The position numbers and the translations under genes are program-made. The notes beneath the pieces were generated by a model. The model was not told where the DNA came from. It saw only the letters and a list, made by a program, of their open reading frames with translations, and ran no database searches. Of a DNA stretch of 64,000 bases, positions 55,230 through 63,738 are shown one piece after another. The stretch spans positions 4,229,445-4,293,444 of the forward strand of contig NZ_KV917375.1 of the NCBI RefSeq assembly GCF_002019665.1. The letters are read 5' to 3'. The stretch comes from Sutcliffiella halmapala (lineage in GTDB: Bacteria > Bacillota > Bacilli > Bacillales > Bacillaceae_I). Position 1 is the stretch's first letter. Each line of letters starts with the position of its first letter.

Positions 55230-56474
55230 TTAAACAAAAATAATTTCTTCTGTCGCTCTGTAATCTCTTGGAGAAAGGCCAACATACTTTTTAAAAGTGC
55301 CACTGAAGTAATTCGGCGTATTAAAGCCCAGTTCCTCTGCAATCCACTCAATCGTATGATTAGTATGACGTAAAAGCCATACTGCACGTTGCATTCGGAC
55401 AAAAGTGACATATTCTACAAAATTTCGTCCTGTTTCTTGTTTAAAAATCTTACTGAAGTAGGGCACGCTTAGGTTTATTTGACCGGCTACCCGCTTTATG
55501 GAAAGGTCTTCGTTACAATAGCGAGCAATATAGTCTGTACACTTTTGAAGCTGTAAATCCTTCGAGATCTCTTCAAAATAACGTAATGAAAGTCGTTCAT
55601 AAGGGGAGGTCCTTCTAGCTTTAGATGCTTCCTGATAGGAACGATGAAGCATCAGTGGCTCACGATAGAGAGAGCCTACACCTATATAAAGATAGATTCC
55701 ATAGTCTTTTTCCAAAACTTGAATAGCATCAAGAATCCTATTCTCTCCTTCTTTCCAGTTTTTTAAGGAAATGTACTCGGATGGCACTTGGATAAGCATG
55801 AGCAAATGTTTTCGATAGGAAAGAAATGATAGCTGATAACCTTGAAAGCGGTTTCTAAAAACCTCTTGAATCATCTTAGGAGGATGCCAGCCATCTTGTT
55901 CTCTTTTGACAGGGCCACGTACAAATCCCTGAAGGAAACAAACTACATTTGGTATTGCCTCACCTGGTAGAAAAAAGCGAGACTGAATTAGTTCCTCTTC
56001 CGTCTGGACATCACCAGACATTAACCGACGCAGAAATGCCTCTTGAAAAGGTAACGTATTACGATCTACTATATGTTCAGAATGAACCTGATTATAAAAT
56101 TCTTCTTTTTCAAGGAATCTAGTACTCACATTTTCTAACTCCCTGATAGCCCTTTTCAATGTACGAAGAAAGAGATGTTTTTTCACAGATTTCACCAGAA
56201 GGTATCTTAGTTTAAACTCAAGGGCAAGTGGTGAAGTATACAATAAGGTTGGGTCTAGTAGTGGGACAATTATGCATTCTTTATTCCGTTTACGAAATCG
56301 ATGTATTTTCACCCAATCGTGCCATTTTCTTACTTCGATAACTGCAATATGTATCTCAAGGTGATTAGATCCCTCATTAACTAATGTACAATGATTCTTA
56401 AATTCTTCTGTAATCCAGTCAGCTAGCTTTTCATACTCTAGCTGATCTTCTATTGCTAGACTAATTGAATACAT
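55230..56474 (-). CDS. AraC-type transcriptional regulator with receiver-like N-terminus
   Basis: About 414 aa. The C-terminal 100 residues are an AraC DNA-binding domain with two HTHs (SIKRVAGQINLSVPYFSKIF and IEWIAEELGFNTPNYFSGTF). The N-terminal 110 residues may be a degenerate CheY-like fold (DPTLLYTSPLALEFKLRYLL) without an obvious phospho-acceptor Asp. The middle 150 residues are unidentified. Divergent from the DUF485/symporter pair, so a carboxylate or acetate response is plausible. Confidence 0.75.
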   Translation of the reverse strand: MYSISLAIEDQLEYEKLADWITEEFKNHCTLVNEGSNHLEIHIAVIEVRKWHDWVKIHRFRKRNKECIIVPLLDPTLLYTSPLALEFKLRYLLVKSVKKHLFLRTLKRAIRELENVSTRFLEKEEFYNQVHSEHIVDRNTLPFQEAFLRRLMSGDVQTEEELIQSRFFLPGEAIPNVVCFLQGFVRGPVKREQDGWHPPKMIQEVFRNRFQGYQLSFLSYRKHLLMLIQVPSEYISLKNWKEGENRILDAIQVLEKDYGIYLYIGVGSLYREPLMLHRSYQEASKARRTSPYERLSLRYFEEISKDLQLQKCTDYIARYCNEDLSIKRVAGQINLSVPYFSKIFKQETGRNFVEYVTFVRMQRAVWLLRHTNHTIEWIAEELGFNTPNYFSGTFKKYVGLSPRDYRATEEIIFV

Positions 56475-56701
56475 ACTTTTCCCTCCTGCCTTACTATGCT
56501 GCGGCTCTGTAAAGTAATACTCTTATCCAAATTATAGTACAAATATTAGATTATATTAAATATTTGTATATTTCTGATAATTTATTGTAAGGTATATCTC
56601 CTCCATATAAAGTAAAATCATTTTTATACAATCTTCACTAAAATAAAGGAGGGTAAATTTGGAAAGGTAAAAGTCTAAATCATATGAAGGAGGAGTATCC
56701 G

Positions 56702-57070
56702 ATGGCTGGGGATTATACGGAGTACGATTATGTAGCGGCAGATACAATAGATGTTAGTGAGCTAAAGCCGCTCGATCCAGAAACCAAAAAGATCATGAAG
56801 GGTGAATTCAGTACTGGTCTTAAACTTACGCTCTTTTATTATATTTTTATCTTTGCAATTCCTATTTTAAATTGGTATGCAGGTGATTTCATGTTCTCCC
56901 GTATGTGGGGTGGCATGACATATAGTTGGTTTTTTACTAGTATTGTAGCAATGGCGATGGCTTTCATTATTGCTTACATCCATACGGCTCTTTATGAAAA
57001 ACGTTTAAAGAACAACCAAAAGTTCTCTGACAGTACCACAACACCTACTGATAAAGGGAGAACACTATGA
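56702..57070 (+). CDS. DUF485 family membrane protein
   Basis: About 122 aa with two helices, DUF485 type as in YwcB/YjcH that travel with ActP acetate symporters. Starts at 56702 after AAGGAGGAG; the in-frame ATG at 56684 lies upstream of that ribosome binding site. The stop overlaps the symporter start. Confidence 0.88.
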   Translation: MAGDYTEYDYVAADTIDVSELKPLDPETKKIMKGEFSTGLKLTLFYYIFIFAIPILNWYAGDFMFSRMWGGMTYSWFFTSIVAMAMAFIIAYIHTALYEKRLKNNQKFSDSTTTPTDKGRTL

Positions 57071-58635
57071 TGGCCATGTTATTTGAACCTAAATTACTAT
57101 TAACCATACTCCTAATGGGATCGATTGTTTATATCACCTATCTATCAAAGAGGAATGATACTGCATCTGATTATTTCGTTGGTGGACGAAGCTTCGGCTG
57201 GTTTACAAACGGTTCAGCAATTGGTGGAGACTATTTAAGTGCTGCGACTTTCCTTGGTATTGCTGGTCTAACATATCAGCTTGGCTATGATGGCGCCTAT
57301 TACGCCTTTTGCTTCTCCATTGGACTGACTCTCCTTGCCATATTTGTTGCAGGTCCACTTCGTCGATTTGGTGCCTTTACAGTAGCAGACTTTTTAGCTT
57401 ATCGTTTTCACAGCAAACGCGCTCGCCTCGCTGCTGTTGTTGTAGTTCTTGCAATTTCCGGTTTCTATGCAGCTCCTCAGTTACTTGGTGCTGCCCAAAT
57501 CTTAAGCATGTTCTTCGGGACAAGCTATGAGTTCGGAATAATCTTTACATGTACGGTTATGATTTTCTATGTTGGGATCGGTGGAATGAAGGGTACTACT
57601 CTCAACCAGGCTCTCGAATTATGGATTCGTCTTGGTGCGTTTCTCCTTATGGTAGGGGCGGCAATTTATGGGGGACTTCATTATCAGGAAATATTAGCAT
57701 CTATTAATGAATTTAAAGGTGTCATCACTGGTACTGCGGGAATGACTACAGATGGAAAGGATATACCATTTGATGGTGCTGTTTGGACGGGTACAGGTAA
57801 CTACTTCCCATCATTCTGGCAAACTATATCCATGACAATCGGACTTTCACTCGGTACGATTGGACTTCCACACATCCTATTGCGATTCTATACAAATCCA
57901 AGTGCAAAAGCAGCACGAAAATCAGCTCTTATGGCGATTGGAATTGCAAGCGTTTTCTTTTTCTTCGCTGTGTATCTTGGAGTAGTTGGACGCTCTATCT
58001 TTCTAAGTGGCAATGCAGATCCAGAAGTAATGAATGACCTTATCACTGGCGGAAATAATATGGTCGTGCCATCTACTGCTCAAGCACTTGGTGGAGAATG
58101 GTTACTTGGTCTTGTTATCGCCGGCGCTTTTGCAGCGGTATTCTCGAACCTTTCCGGTTTGTTCATCGCAAGTTCTGGTGCCTTAGCGCATGACTTGTAT
58201 GCAACTTTCTTACGCAAGAATATTACAGAGAAAGAACGTGTAGTAGCTGGTAAAGTTGCTATTATAATCCTTGGTGTTTTATACGGTGTTCTAGGCCTTA
58301 TGGTAAAAGAAGCTTCCATCGGCCATCTGGTCGCACTGGCCTTCACCGTTGCAGCCAGTACATTTACCCCAATCTTTATCTTGGGAATTTGGTGGAGAGG
58401 AATGACAGAAAAAGGAGCAATTGCCGGACTCGTATTAGGCCTCCTTGCTTCCATGTACATGATTTTCTTTAAGTCTACCCTTCCTGAGTTCCTACAGTTT
58501 AATGTACCTGGCTTAATTACCGTTCCAATTGGCTTCCTATCCGTCTACATCGTCTCAAAAATTGACCGCAAAGTGCCTTCTGATGTAAACGAGTTTATGA
58601 AAAAAGTTCACTCGAAAGAATCAGAAGCGGCATAG
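57067..58635 (+). CDS. Sodium:solute symporter (ActP/YwcA-like, acetate-type)
   Basis: About 522 aa with 13 or so helices. SSS family motifs DYFVGGRSFGWFTNGSAIGGDYLSAATFLGIAG at about residues 37-69 and a Na+-binding-type segment near the end. With the preceding DUF485 gene it matches the YwcB-YwcA/YjcH-ActP pair that takes up acetate and short-chain organic acids with Na+. ATGs overlap the DUF485 stop. Confidence 0.88.
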   Translation: MMAMLFEPKLLLTILLMGSIVYITYLSKRNDTASDYFVGGRSFGWFTNGSAIGGDYLSAATFLGIAGLTYQLGYDGAYYAFCFSIGLTLLAIFVAGPLRRFGAFTVADFLAYRFHSKRARLAAVVVVLAISGFYAAPQLLGAAQILSMFFGTSYEFGIIFTCTVMIFYVGIGGMKGTTLNQALELWIRLGAFLLMVGAAIYGGLHYQEILASINEFKGVITGTAGMTTDGKDIPFDGAVWTGTGNYFPSFWQTISMTIGLSLGTIGLPHILLRFYTNPSAKAARKSALMAIGIASVFFFFAVYLGVVGRSIFLSGNADPEVMNDLITGGNNMVVPSTAQALGGEWLLGLVIAGAFAAVFSNLSGLFIASSGALAHDLYATFLRKNITEKERVVAGKVAIIILGVLYGVLGLMVKEASIGHLVALAFTVAASTFTPIFILGIWWRGMTEKGAIAGLVLGLLASMYMIFFKSTLPEFLQFNVPGLITVPIGFLSVYIVSKIDRKVPSDVNEFMKKVHSKESEAA

Positions 58636-58685
58636 AAGTAAAGATGGAAAAGGTTGTTTAAAAATAATAGACGAGCATATTGAAG

Positions 58686-58730
58686 TGAAAACCAAAAGAC
58701 TGCTGGATTTTTCAGCAGTCTTTTGGTCAT
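58686..58730 (+). terminator. Hairpin after the symporter gene
   Basis: CCAAAAGACTGCTG/CAGCAGTCTTTTGG, 14 perfect pairs with a short loop of T-rich sequence. The T-run after it is weak on the plus strand. Confidence 0.7.
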
Positions 58731-58846
58731 GCTTTAGGCAGTTGTTAATTTCTACGAACTGGGCTAGGGCTAGCATTGTGGGTATCATAGAACTAGCAGG
58801 AGGCACGATACTATCTTTTGTGTTACAGCTTCCGATTCAGCTCTCT

Positions 58847-59200
58847 TCACTTATTCAATTCTATTGCTTTCTGAATAAGTGAAATATACAAATCCGGCCT
58901 AATATTCTCTACTTTTTTCACCTGTATATGACGCATTTGTTTGCCTGTACCTTGCAAAACACCCTCAGTGTCATTAAGTTCTGACCCTTGGTAAAAACCG
59001 AGATTGACGTGATTTTTTGCAGGCGCTAAATAACATACTAGTCCACTTTGTGCGTAGCTTGGCTTAGACCATTTAATTTCTTCGACTAATTCAGGCGATG
59101 CCTCAAAGATGATGTTCCTTAAATTCAACGTGATTTCCTGAATATGCTCAGGAAGTTTTTCTATTAAATCTGTTACCTCTAACTTTTTTCTTGAATTCAT
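58847..59200 (-). CDS. DUF1801 family protein (YdhG-like)
   Basis: About 117 aa with no membrane segment. It matches the small DUF1801 fold, with segments such as KWSKPSYAQSGLVCYLAPAKNHVNLGFYQG. A role in iron-sulfur or haem handling has been suggested for relatives; not shown here. The ATG at 59200 follows GAGGAGG; the longer ORF ATG at 59215 is rejected. Confidence 0.8.
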   Translation of the reverse strand: MNSRKKLEVTDLIEKLPEHIQEITLNLRNIIFEASPELVEEIKWSKPSYAQSGLVCYLAPAKNHVNLGFYQGSELNDTEGVLQGTGKQMRHIQVKKVENIRPDLYISLIQKAIELNK

Positions 59201-59252
59201 TATCATCCTCCTCATCCCATCATCTAATTTTACAATAAAAAAATTTACTTCT

Positions 59253-59417
59253 TTAAATAAAAAACATCATGACAGTTCCAATTAGTGTAAGAGCAATAAC
59301 ATGATACCCAACCGCTATGTAATAGAGAGACTGTGCATACTTATTGCTAGAACTAAGCCAAAAAACTTCTACTTCTTTCTCCTTCCCATTTAAAATTATC
59401 ATTCGACATTTTTTCAA
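59253..59417 (-). CDS. Small membrane protein (54 aa, hypothetical)
   Basis: Minus-strand ORF of 54 aa with a TTG start after AAAGGTG. The C-terminal 20-odd residues (VGYHVIALTLIGTVMMFFI) form a single membrane helix. It is too short for strong support and I know no homologue. It sits between the DUF1801 gene and the repeat region. Confidence is low. Confidence 0.35.
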   Translation of the reverse strand: MKKCRMIILNGKEKEVEVFWLSSSNKYAQSLYYIAVGYHVIALTLIGTVMMFFI

Positions 59418-59564
59418 ATTACACCTTTATATTTTCGGTTTATTCTAAAATAACTCAAGAACAGCTTGAACAGATTCACACTACTATCATTTAACTAAAA
59501 ATGTTTGTCTAGTAAGTTTGATAGTATCTTTCATCTATCTCCCCAAAAAGGAAACTTAGTAAAA

Positions 59565-59775
59565 GCAACGATCATCAAAAACGGCTATTCTTTTAAAATA
59601 GTAAAAATTAAACAAACGTTTGATTAATAAGTTTGTCGAATCGCTTTATATCAGCGATGAACAGACTAGTTAAAAAAGGAACTTTTTAAAAAGATTTTGC
59701 AAGATAATGATTAGAAGACTTCGAAACAGTCTCTTCGCTTTTTTTATTTTGTAAAGTGAAAGAAAGAAGCTAGAC
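59565..59775. repeat. Non-coding direct repeat, copy 1
   Basis: About 211 bp nearly identical (about 94% over the first 150 bp) to 59971-60176. Contains the TetR-like dyad AAACAAACGTTTGATT (59611-59626), a hairpin ATCGC/GCGAT, and a T-run tail (CTTCGCTTTTTTT) near 59735. No ORF of weight is present on either strand. Confidence 0.8.
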
Positions 59776-59871
59776 GGGGGATTTAACATATGGATACTGC
59801 TTGGGAATAATGGACCCTAACTGACATCAGTCTATACGGAACCATCCACCGTACATTTTTACACTTCCATA

Positions 59872-59903
59872 AAAAAGCCTCCTACAAGAAGTAGAAGGCT
59901 TTT
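59872..59903. terminator. Hairpin between the two direct repeats
   Basis: AAGCCTCCTAC/GTAGAAGGCTT with a short loop and a T-run on the plus strand, near 59872-59903. It could end an RNA from repeat copy 1 or from an unseen gene. Confidence 0.5.
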
Positions 59904-59970
59904 CATGCCAAAATACGTTTAATTCAATTAGACTCCTCGTTTCAGGAATTCCTAAAGTTAGCCAAGTATA

Positions 59971-60176
59971 AGCAACGATCACCAAAACGGCTATTCTTTT
60001 AAAATAGTAAAAATTAAACAAACGTTTGATTAACAACTTTGTCGAATCGCTTTATATCAACGATGAACAGACTAGTTAAAAAAGGAACTTTTAAAAAAGG
60101 TTTTGCAAGATACTGATAAGCAAACATCGGAACATTCTCTTTGCTTTTTTGGTTTAGCAAAACGAAAGAAGCTAGA
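59971..60176. repeat. Non-coding direct repeat, copy 2
   Basis: Second copy of the repeat, offset by about 405 bp. The AAACAAACGTTTGATT dyad (60016-60031) is identical to copy 1. The tail differs in sequence but again is a hairpin AAGCAAA/TTTGCTT followed by a T-run. The copy abuts the aspartase gene stop. Confidence 0.8.
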
Positions 60177-60199
60177 AGCTAGAGAAACATCCACCTTTA

Positions 60200-61642
60200 T
60201 TATTTAGAAACTGCCAAATCTCTTAGTAACGAATCGCCAGATATACCTGGGTTTGTCATTTCATACGGGTCCAGAATCACATTCAGTTCTTCTTCTGACA
60301 GCACATCGTATTTCAAGCAAAGTTCTCGGACTGGTACACCGTTTAAAATAGCCTCTCTAGCGATTCGAGATGCTACTTCATATCCGATATGTGGGTTAAC
60401 TGCTGTAATGACTCCAACACTCTTTTCCACATACTCTTTTAATCGCTCTTCATTGGCTGTTATTCCTTTTAAGCAATGCTCTGTAAAAGTGCGGAATGCA
60501 TTATTCATAATACTGATCGATTGAAGCAGGTTGAAAACTAACACTGGCTCCATGACATTCAATTCCAGCTGACCAGCTTCTGATGCCATACAAATGGTGT
60601 GATCATTTCCAACTACTTGGAACGCTACTTGATTAATCAGCTCTGGCAAAACAGGATTTACTTTTCCAGGCATGATGGAAGATCCTGGCTGCCTAGCAGG
60701 TAACATAATTTCCGCTAATCCAGCTCTTGGCCCCGATGCCATCAATCGTAAGTCATTCGCGATTTTTGACATGTTCAACATACAGATTTTCAACGCTCCA
60801 GAAACCTCGGTGTAAGCATCTGTATTTTGTGTTGCATCGACAAGGTGATCCGCACCCGTTAACGGAAGTCCACTGATGTCCTGAAGGTGTTCTACAACTA
60901 ATTCAATATAACGGGGGTCCGCATTTAATCCGGTTCCAACCGCTGTTGCTCCCATATTCACTTCATATAAATGTTGTCTCGATTGTTTAATTCTTTTTAT
61001 ATCACGTTCTATCGCACGGCTATATGCTTCAAATTCCTGTCCAAGACGAATTGGAATTGCATCCTGTAGGTGAGTGCGTCCCATTTTGATAACGTGATTG
61101 AATTCTCTCGCCTTTTGTTGAAACGCTGCGTGCATTTCTTCCATCGATTCCAACAATTTTTCTAATAGATTCAACGTGGCAATATGAATCGCCGTTGGGA
61201 AAGCATCATTCGTAGATTGCGACATATTGACATGCGTATTAGGACTACAATTAGAATAGTCGCCTTTTTCTTTGCCCATTAGTTCGATCGCCCGATTGGC
61301 GATCACTTCATTTATATTCATGTTAATAGACGTTCCTGCTCCACCTTGGATCGGATCGACAATAACTTGATCATGCATGTTTCCAGCCATCAACTCTTCT
61401 GCTGCCTTGACAATGTTTTCCCCTATTCCGGAATAAAGACGTTTAATATCCATATTAGCAAGTGCAGCTGCTTTTTTCACAATCGCCATTGCATGTATTA
61501 ACTCTTCATGAATTCGATATCCTGTAATAGGAAAGTTTTCAACTGCGCGCAGTGTTTGAATTCCATAATACGCATCAAGAGGCACTTCCTTCGTTCCTAA
61601 GAAATCTTTTTCTGTTCGCATCTGGCTAGTTATAATTGACAT
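60200..61642 (-). CDS. aspA: Aspartate ammonia-lyase
   Basis: About 480 aa, fumarase/aspartase superfamily, all-helical. Catalyses L-aspartate to fumarate plus ammonia. Family signature GSSIMPGKVNP (about residues 325-335) and substrate motifs GRTHLQDA (about 190) and MSQSTNDAFPTAIH (about 142). In B. subtilis the gene is ansB. Ribosome binding site GAGGAG. No asparaginase gene adjacent. Confidence 0.95.
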   Translation of the reverse strand: MSIITSQMRTEKDFLGTKEVPLDAYYGIQTLRAVENFPITGYRIHEELIHAMAIVKKAAALANMDIKRLYSGIGENIVKAAEELMAGNMHDQVIVDPIQGGAGTSINMNINEVIANRAIELMGKEKGDYSNCSPNTHVNMSQSTNDAFPTAIHIATLNLLEKLLESMEEMHAAFQQKAREFNHVIKMGRTHLQDAIPIRLGQEFEAYSRAIERDIKRIKQSRQHLYEVNMGATAVGTGLNADPRYIELVVEHLQDISGLPLTGADHLVDATQNTDAYTEVSGALKICMLNMSKIANDLRLMASGPRAGLAEIMLPARQPGSSIMPGKVNPVLPELINQVAFQVVGNDHTICMASEAGQLELNVMEPVLVFNLLQSISIMNNAFRTFTEHCLKGITANEERLKEYVEKSVGVITAVNPHIGYEVASRIAREAILNGVPVRELCLKYDVLSEEELNVILDPYEMTNPGISGDSLLRDLAVSK

Positions 61643-61792
61643 TTACTTCTTCTCCTCTAATAAGCTACAACACTTCTAGCTCTATTAATCTTTCTAGCTG
61701 TTCTATTGCTATTAAAACAAATAGTGCCGGAAAGCTCAAGGTTTGTGTACGATATTGTGGAAAAAGAATTCCATCAAGACACAGGAATAAAA

Positions 61793-61822
61793 GACTGCCT
61801 TTATAAAAAGCAGCCTTTTAAC
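61793..61822 (-). terminator. Terminator of the sigma/anti-sigma operon
   Basis: Minus strand: AAAGGCTGC/GCAGTCTTT with a G-U or mismatch and a T-run, just after the DUF4179 stop. Confidence 0.65.
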
Positions 61823-61829
61823 CGTTATA

Positions 61830-62921
61830 TTATTTATTCAACTCAATAATAATATCATCCAATACTAAACGATCTGAGCCAACACCAACTTTTTCAGGGA
61901 TTGGTTTTTCTTCTCCATTTTTCGTGATTTCAACTCCACCAGATTGAACATTTCTGAATATTACATGGGGCTTAACGATTAGTTTTGTTGCATTCGGGTC
62001 TAATTTTTCGTATGTGGCACTCCAACTTATATCATAAGAGTCCCTCTTCCCCGAACCTCCATTCACTTCACCTGAATATCTATTTCCTAAGTCGTCCCTA
62101 ATCTCTAATTCAACAGAAACATCGTCCCATTGATTACTGACTACTTCAGAAACTTCTTGATTGAAATGAACAATTAAAGATATTGGTGATACGGAAATTT
62201 TCTCAATGTTTACTTTCACCCCATTGCGTTCAGAGCTCTCATAAATTAATTGACCTTGGTTACCAAGTGACTTAACAGCAAGCGCAAAATCCCATTTTCC
62301 TTTTATTTCTTCACCAGTATCAAGGTTAATGATAGTATCAATATTCCACTTGATTTTTGCAATGTCACCTTCATGACCATTAAGAGTTCTTGTGATTAAG
62401 CCTACATAATGGTTTTCATCCACCCTTTTAATTTGAGATCCTCCACTTGCACCGAGTACTCCCCGAACACTTAAAGGTAGAGATAAGTAGGGTTCTTCTC
62501 CTAAATCATGCTCACTTACCATCGAATAAGTTAATACGACAGTGTGCCCATCAAAAACAACATCATTAATGGTCACATTGACCCCATTACTTACCTCTGA
62601 TACGTTCATTTCTGTGGAAAATTCCTTATAGTTTGAAAAATATCCATCTCTGGCATCATCAATAAATCTAAATATATCTCCAATTAGTGGAATACTACTG
62701 GCGTAAGCAGGAAACGTCAAACCTAAAGTTGTAGTTGAGATGCCGACTACAATAGAAGCAACTAATGCATTCCTTTTCCAATTCCATTTTTTTCTCTTTT
62801 TATTTATAGATTTTCTCAAAGCTTTTTTTACTTTCGCTTTTTCTTTTTCTGTTACTTCCATTTCTATAAATTCCGTTTCGTCTATGTCCGTATCATTTAA
62901 TAGTTCGTAAATATCCTTCAT
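61830..62921 (-). CDS. DUF4179 anti-sigma-like membrane protein
   Basis: About 363 aa. Cytoplasmic N-terminus (about 1-48, Lys/Glu rich), one membrane helix (about 49-75), and a large external beta-rich region with DUF4179/DUF5643-like segments (FDGHTVVLTYSMVSEHD near residue 120). Overlaps the ECF sigma gene by four bases, the usual position of a cognate anti-sigma factor. Confidence 0.85.
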   Translation of the reverse strand: MKDIYELLNDTDIDETEFIEMEVTEKEKAKVKKALRKSINKKRKKWNWKRNALVASIVVGISTTTLGLTFPAYASSIPLIGDIFRFIDDARDGYFSNYKEFSTEMNVSEVSNGVNVTINDVVFDGHTVVLTYSMVSEHDLGEEPYLSLPLSVRGVLGASGGSQIKRVDENHYVGLITRTLNGHEGDIAKIKWNIDTIINLDTGEEIKGKWDFALAVKSLGNQGQLIYESSERNGVKVNIEKISVSPISLIVHFNQEVSEVVSNQWDDVSVELEIRDDLGNRYSGEVNGGSGKRDSYDISWSATYEKLDPNATKLIVKPHVIFRNVQSGGVEITKNGEEKPIPEKVGVGSDRLVLDDIIIELNK

Positions 62922-63487
62922 ATGATATTCTCCCCTAACTTAAAGGTCGTTCTTATTTCATATAGCTTCTTTTTCCCTCGATGAATTCGATTCGCAATAG
63001 AGGCTTTTGTCAAACCAAGCTTTAGCGATATCTCTTCGGTATTCAAACCTAATAAGAACTTCATGAGAAAAATTTCTCTATCGACAGGGTCTAATTTATT
63101 TAATAACTTAATCAGCTCATCTCTATTTTCCATTAAAATCAGTTCATCTTCTGCTGACTTCTCTTCATTCAGCTCCATATTTTCTGAGGAAAACTCTGTT
63201 GACTTACTTGCTTTTCTGTAATAATCAATTGCTTTAAACTTCGCAATCGCACAAATCCACTTTTTAAAATCATTAGCATCCTCACCTTTAAACTTGGTTG
63301 AGTTGTTCCAAATAGAAAGAAAAATATCATTGATACATTCCTCCATGAGCCCTTTGTTATGAACAGATGAGAGAACTTTATAAGTCACACCCTTTATCAA
63401 CGGCATATATTGATCAACGATATACTCTAGTGCCTCTTCCTGTTGACGCTGCAATTGTAAAATAAAATTCTTATCATCCAATTTCAT
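62918..63487 (-). CDS. ECF-type RNA polymerase sigma factor
   Basis: About 189 aa. Region 2 (EECINDIFLSIWNNSTKFKG and WICAIAKFKAIDYYRK) and region 4 (VDREIFLMKFLLGLNTEEIS and LTKASIANRIHRGKKKL) are both clear, without region 1 or 3. Together with its DUF4179 partner it is a cell-envelope stress sigma factor of the type common in Bacillus. The regulon is unknown. Confidence 0.92.
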   Translation of the reverse strand: MKLDDKNFILQLQRQQEEALEYIVDQYMPLIKGVTYKVLSSVHNKGLMEECINDIFLSIWNNSTKFKGEDANDFKKWICAIAKFKAIDYYRKASKSTEFSSENMELNEEKSAEDELILMENRDELIKLLNKLDPVDREIFLMKFLLGLNTEEISLKLGLTKASIANRIHRGKKKLYEIRTTFKLGENII

Positions 63488-63508
63488 CTATCCAGTCTCC
63501 TTAATTTT

Positions 63509-63524
63509 TGTAAAAGCTTTTACA
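63509..63524. promoter_or_regulatory. 16-bp perfect palindrome upstream of the ECF sigma gene
   Basis: TGTAAAAGCTTTTACA, perfect dyad, about 22 bases before the start codon. Position overlaps the likely leader of the sigma gene. No known regulator matches with confidence. Confidence 0.55.
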
Positions 63525-63677
63525 CTATATATAACGAAGCGATAAAATCTTTTTCTCACCTTTATATTAAAAATTTTCAGATTCATTTAGTCTACCATAG
63601 TATCAAAGTGGTTTGTCATATATTAGGGGGCTGAAAAAGTAGTCCTAGCTTCACCTATCGTTACAAAATCAGTTTTT

Positions 63678-63709
63678 TGAGTGAGTATTCATTCATTTTT
63701 TGTTATGAT
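63678..63709 (+). promoter_or_regulatory. FadR-like operator overlapping an extended -10 promoter
   Basis: TGAGTGAGTATTCATTCA (63678-63695) matches the B. subtilis FadR (YsiA) consensus TGAATGA-N-TA-N-TCATTCA at all but one or two positions. It lies just before an extended -10, TGTTATGAT (TATGAT at 63704-63709), of the MBL-fold gene. Confidence 0.55.
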
Positions 63710-63738
63710 TTGAGTAAAGGGATGAGGAGGTTCCTACT

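Noticed and set aside
59645-59700. Possible 10-16-codon ORF (MNRLVKKGTF) in each direct repeat
   Set aside because: No ribosome binding site precedes it and copy 1 stops after ten codons, so coding is unlikely.
59827-60036. A minus-strand 69-aa ORF with a possible membrane helix
   Set aside because: Its start lies inside repeat copy 2, it has no ribosome binding site, the first copy of the repeat does not keep the frame open, and the sequence gives no sign of a conserved protein.
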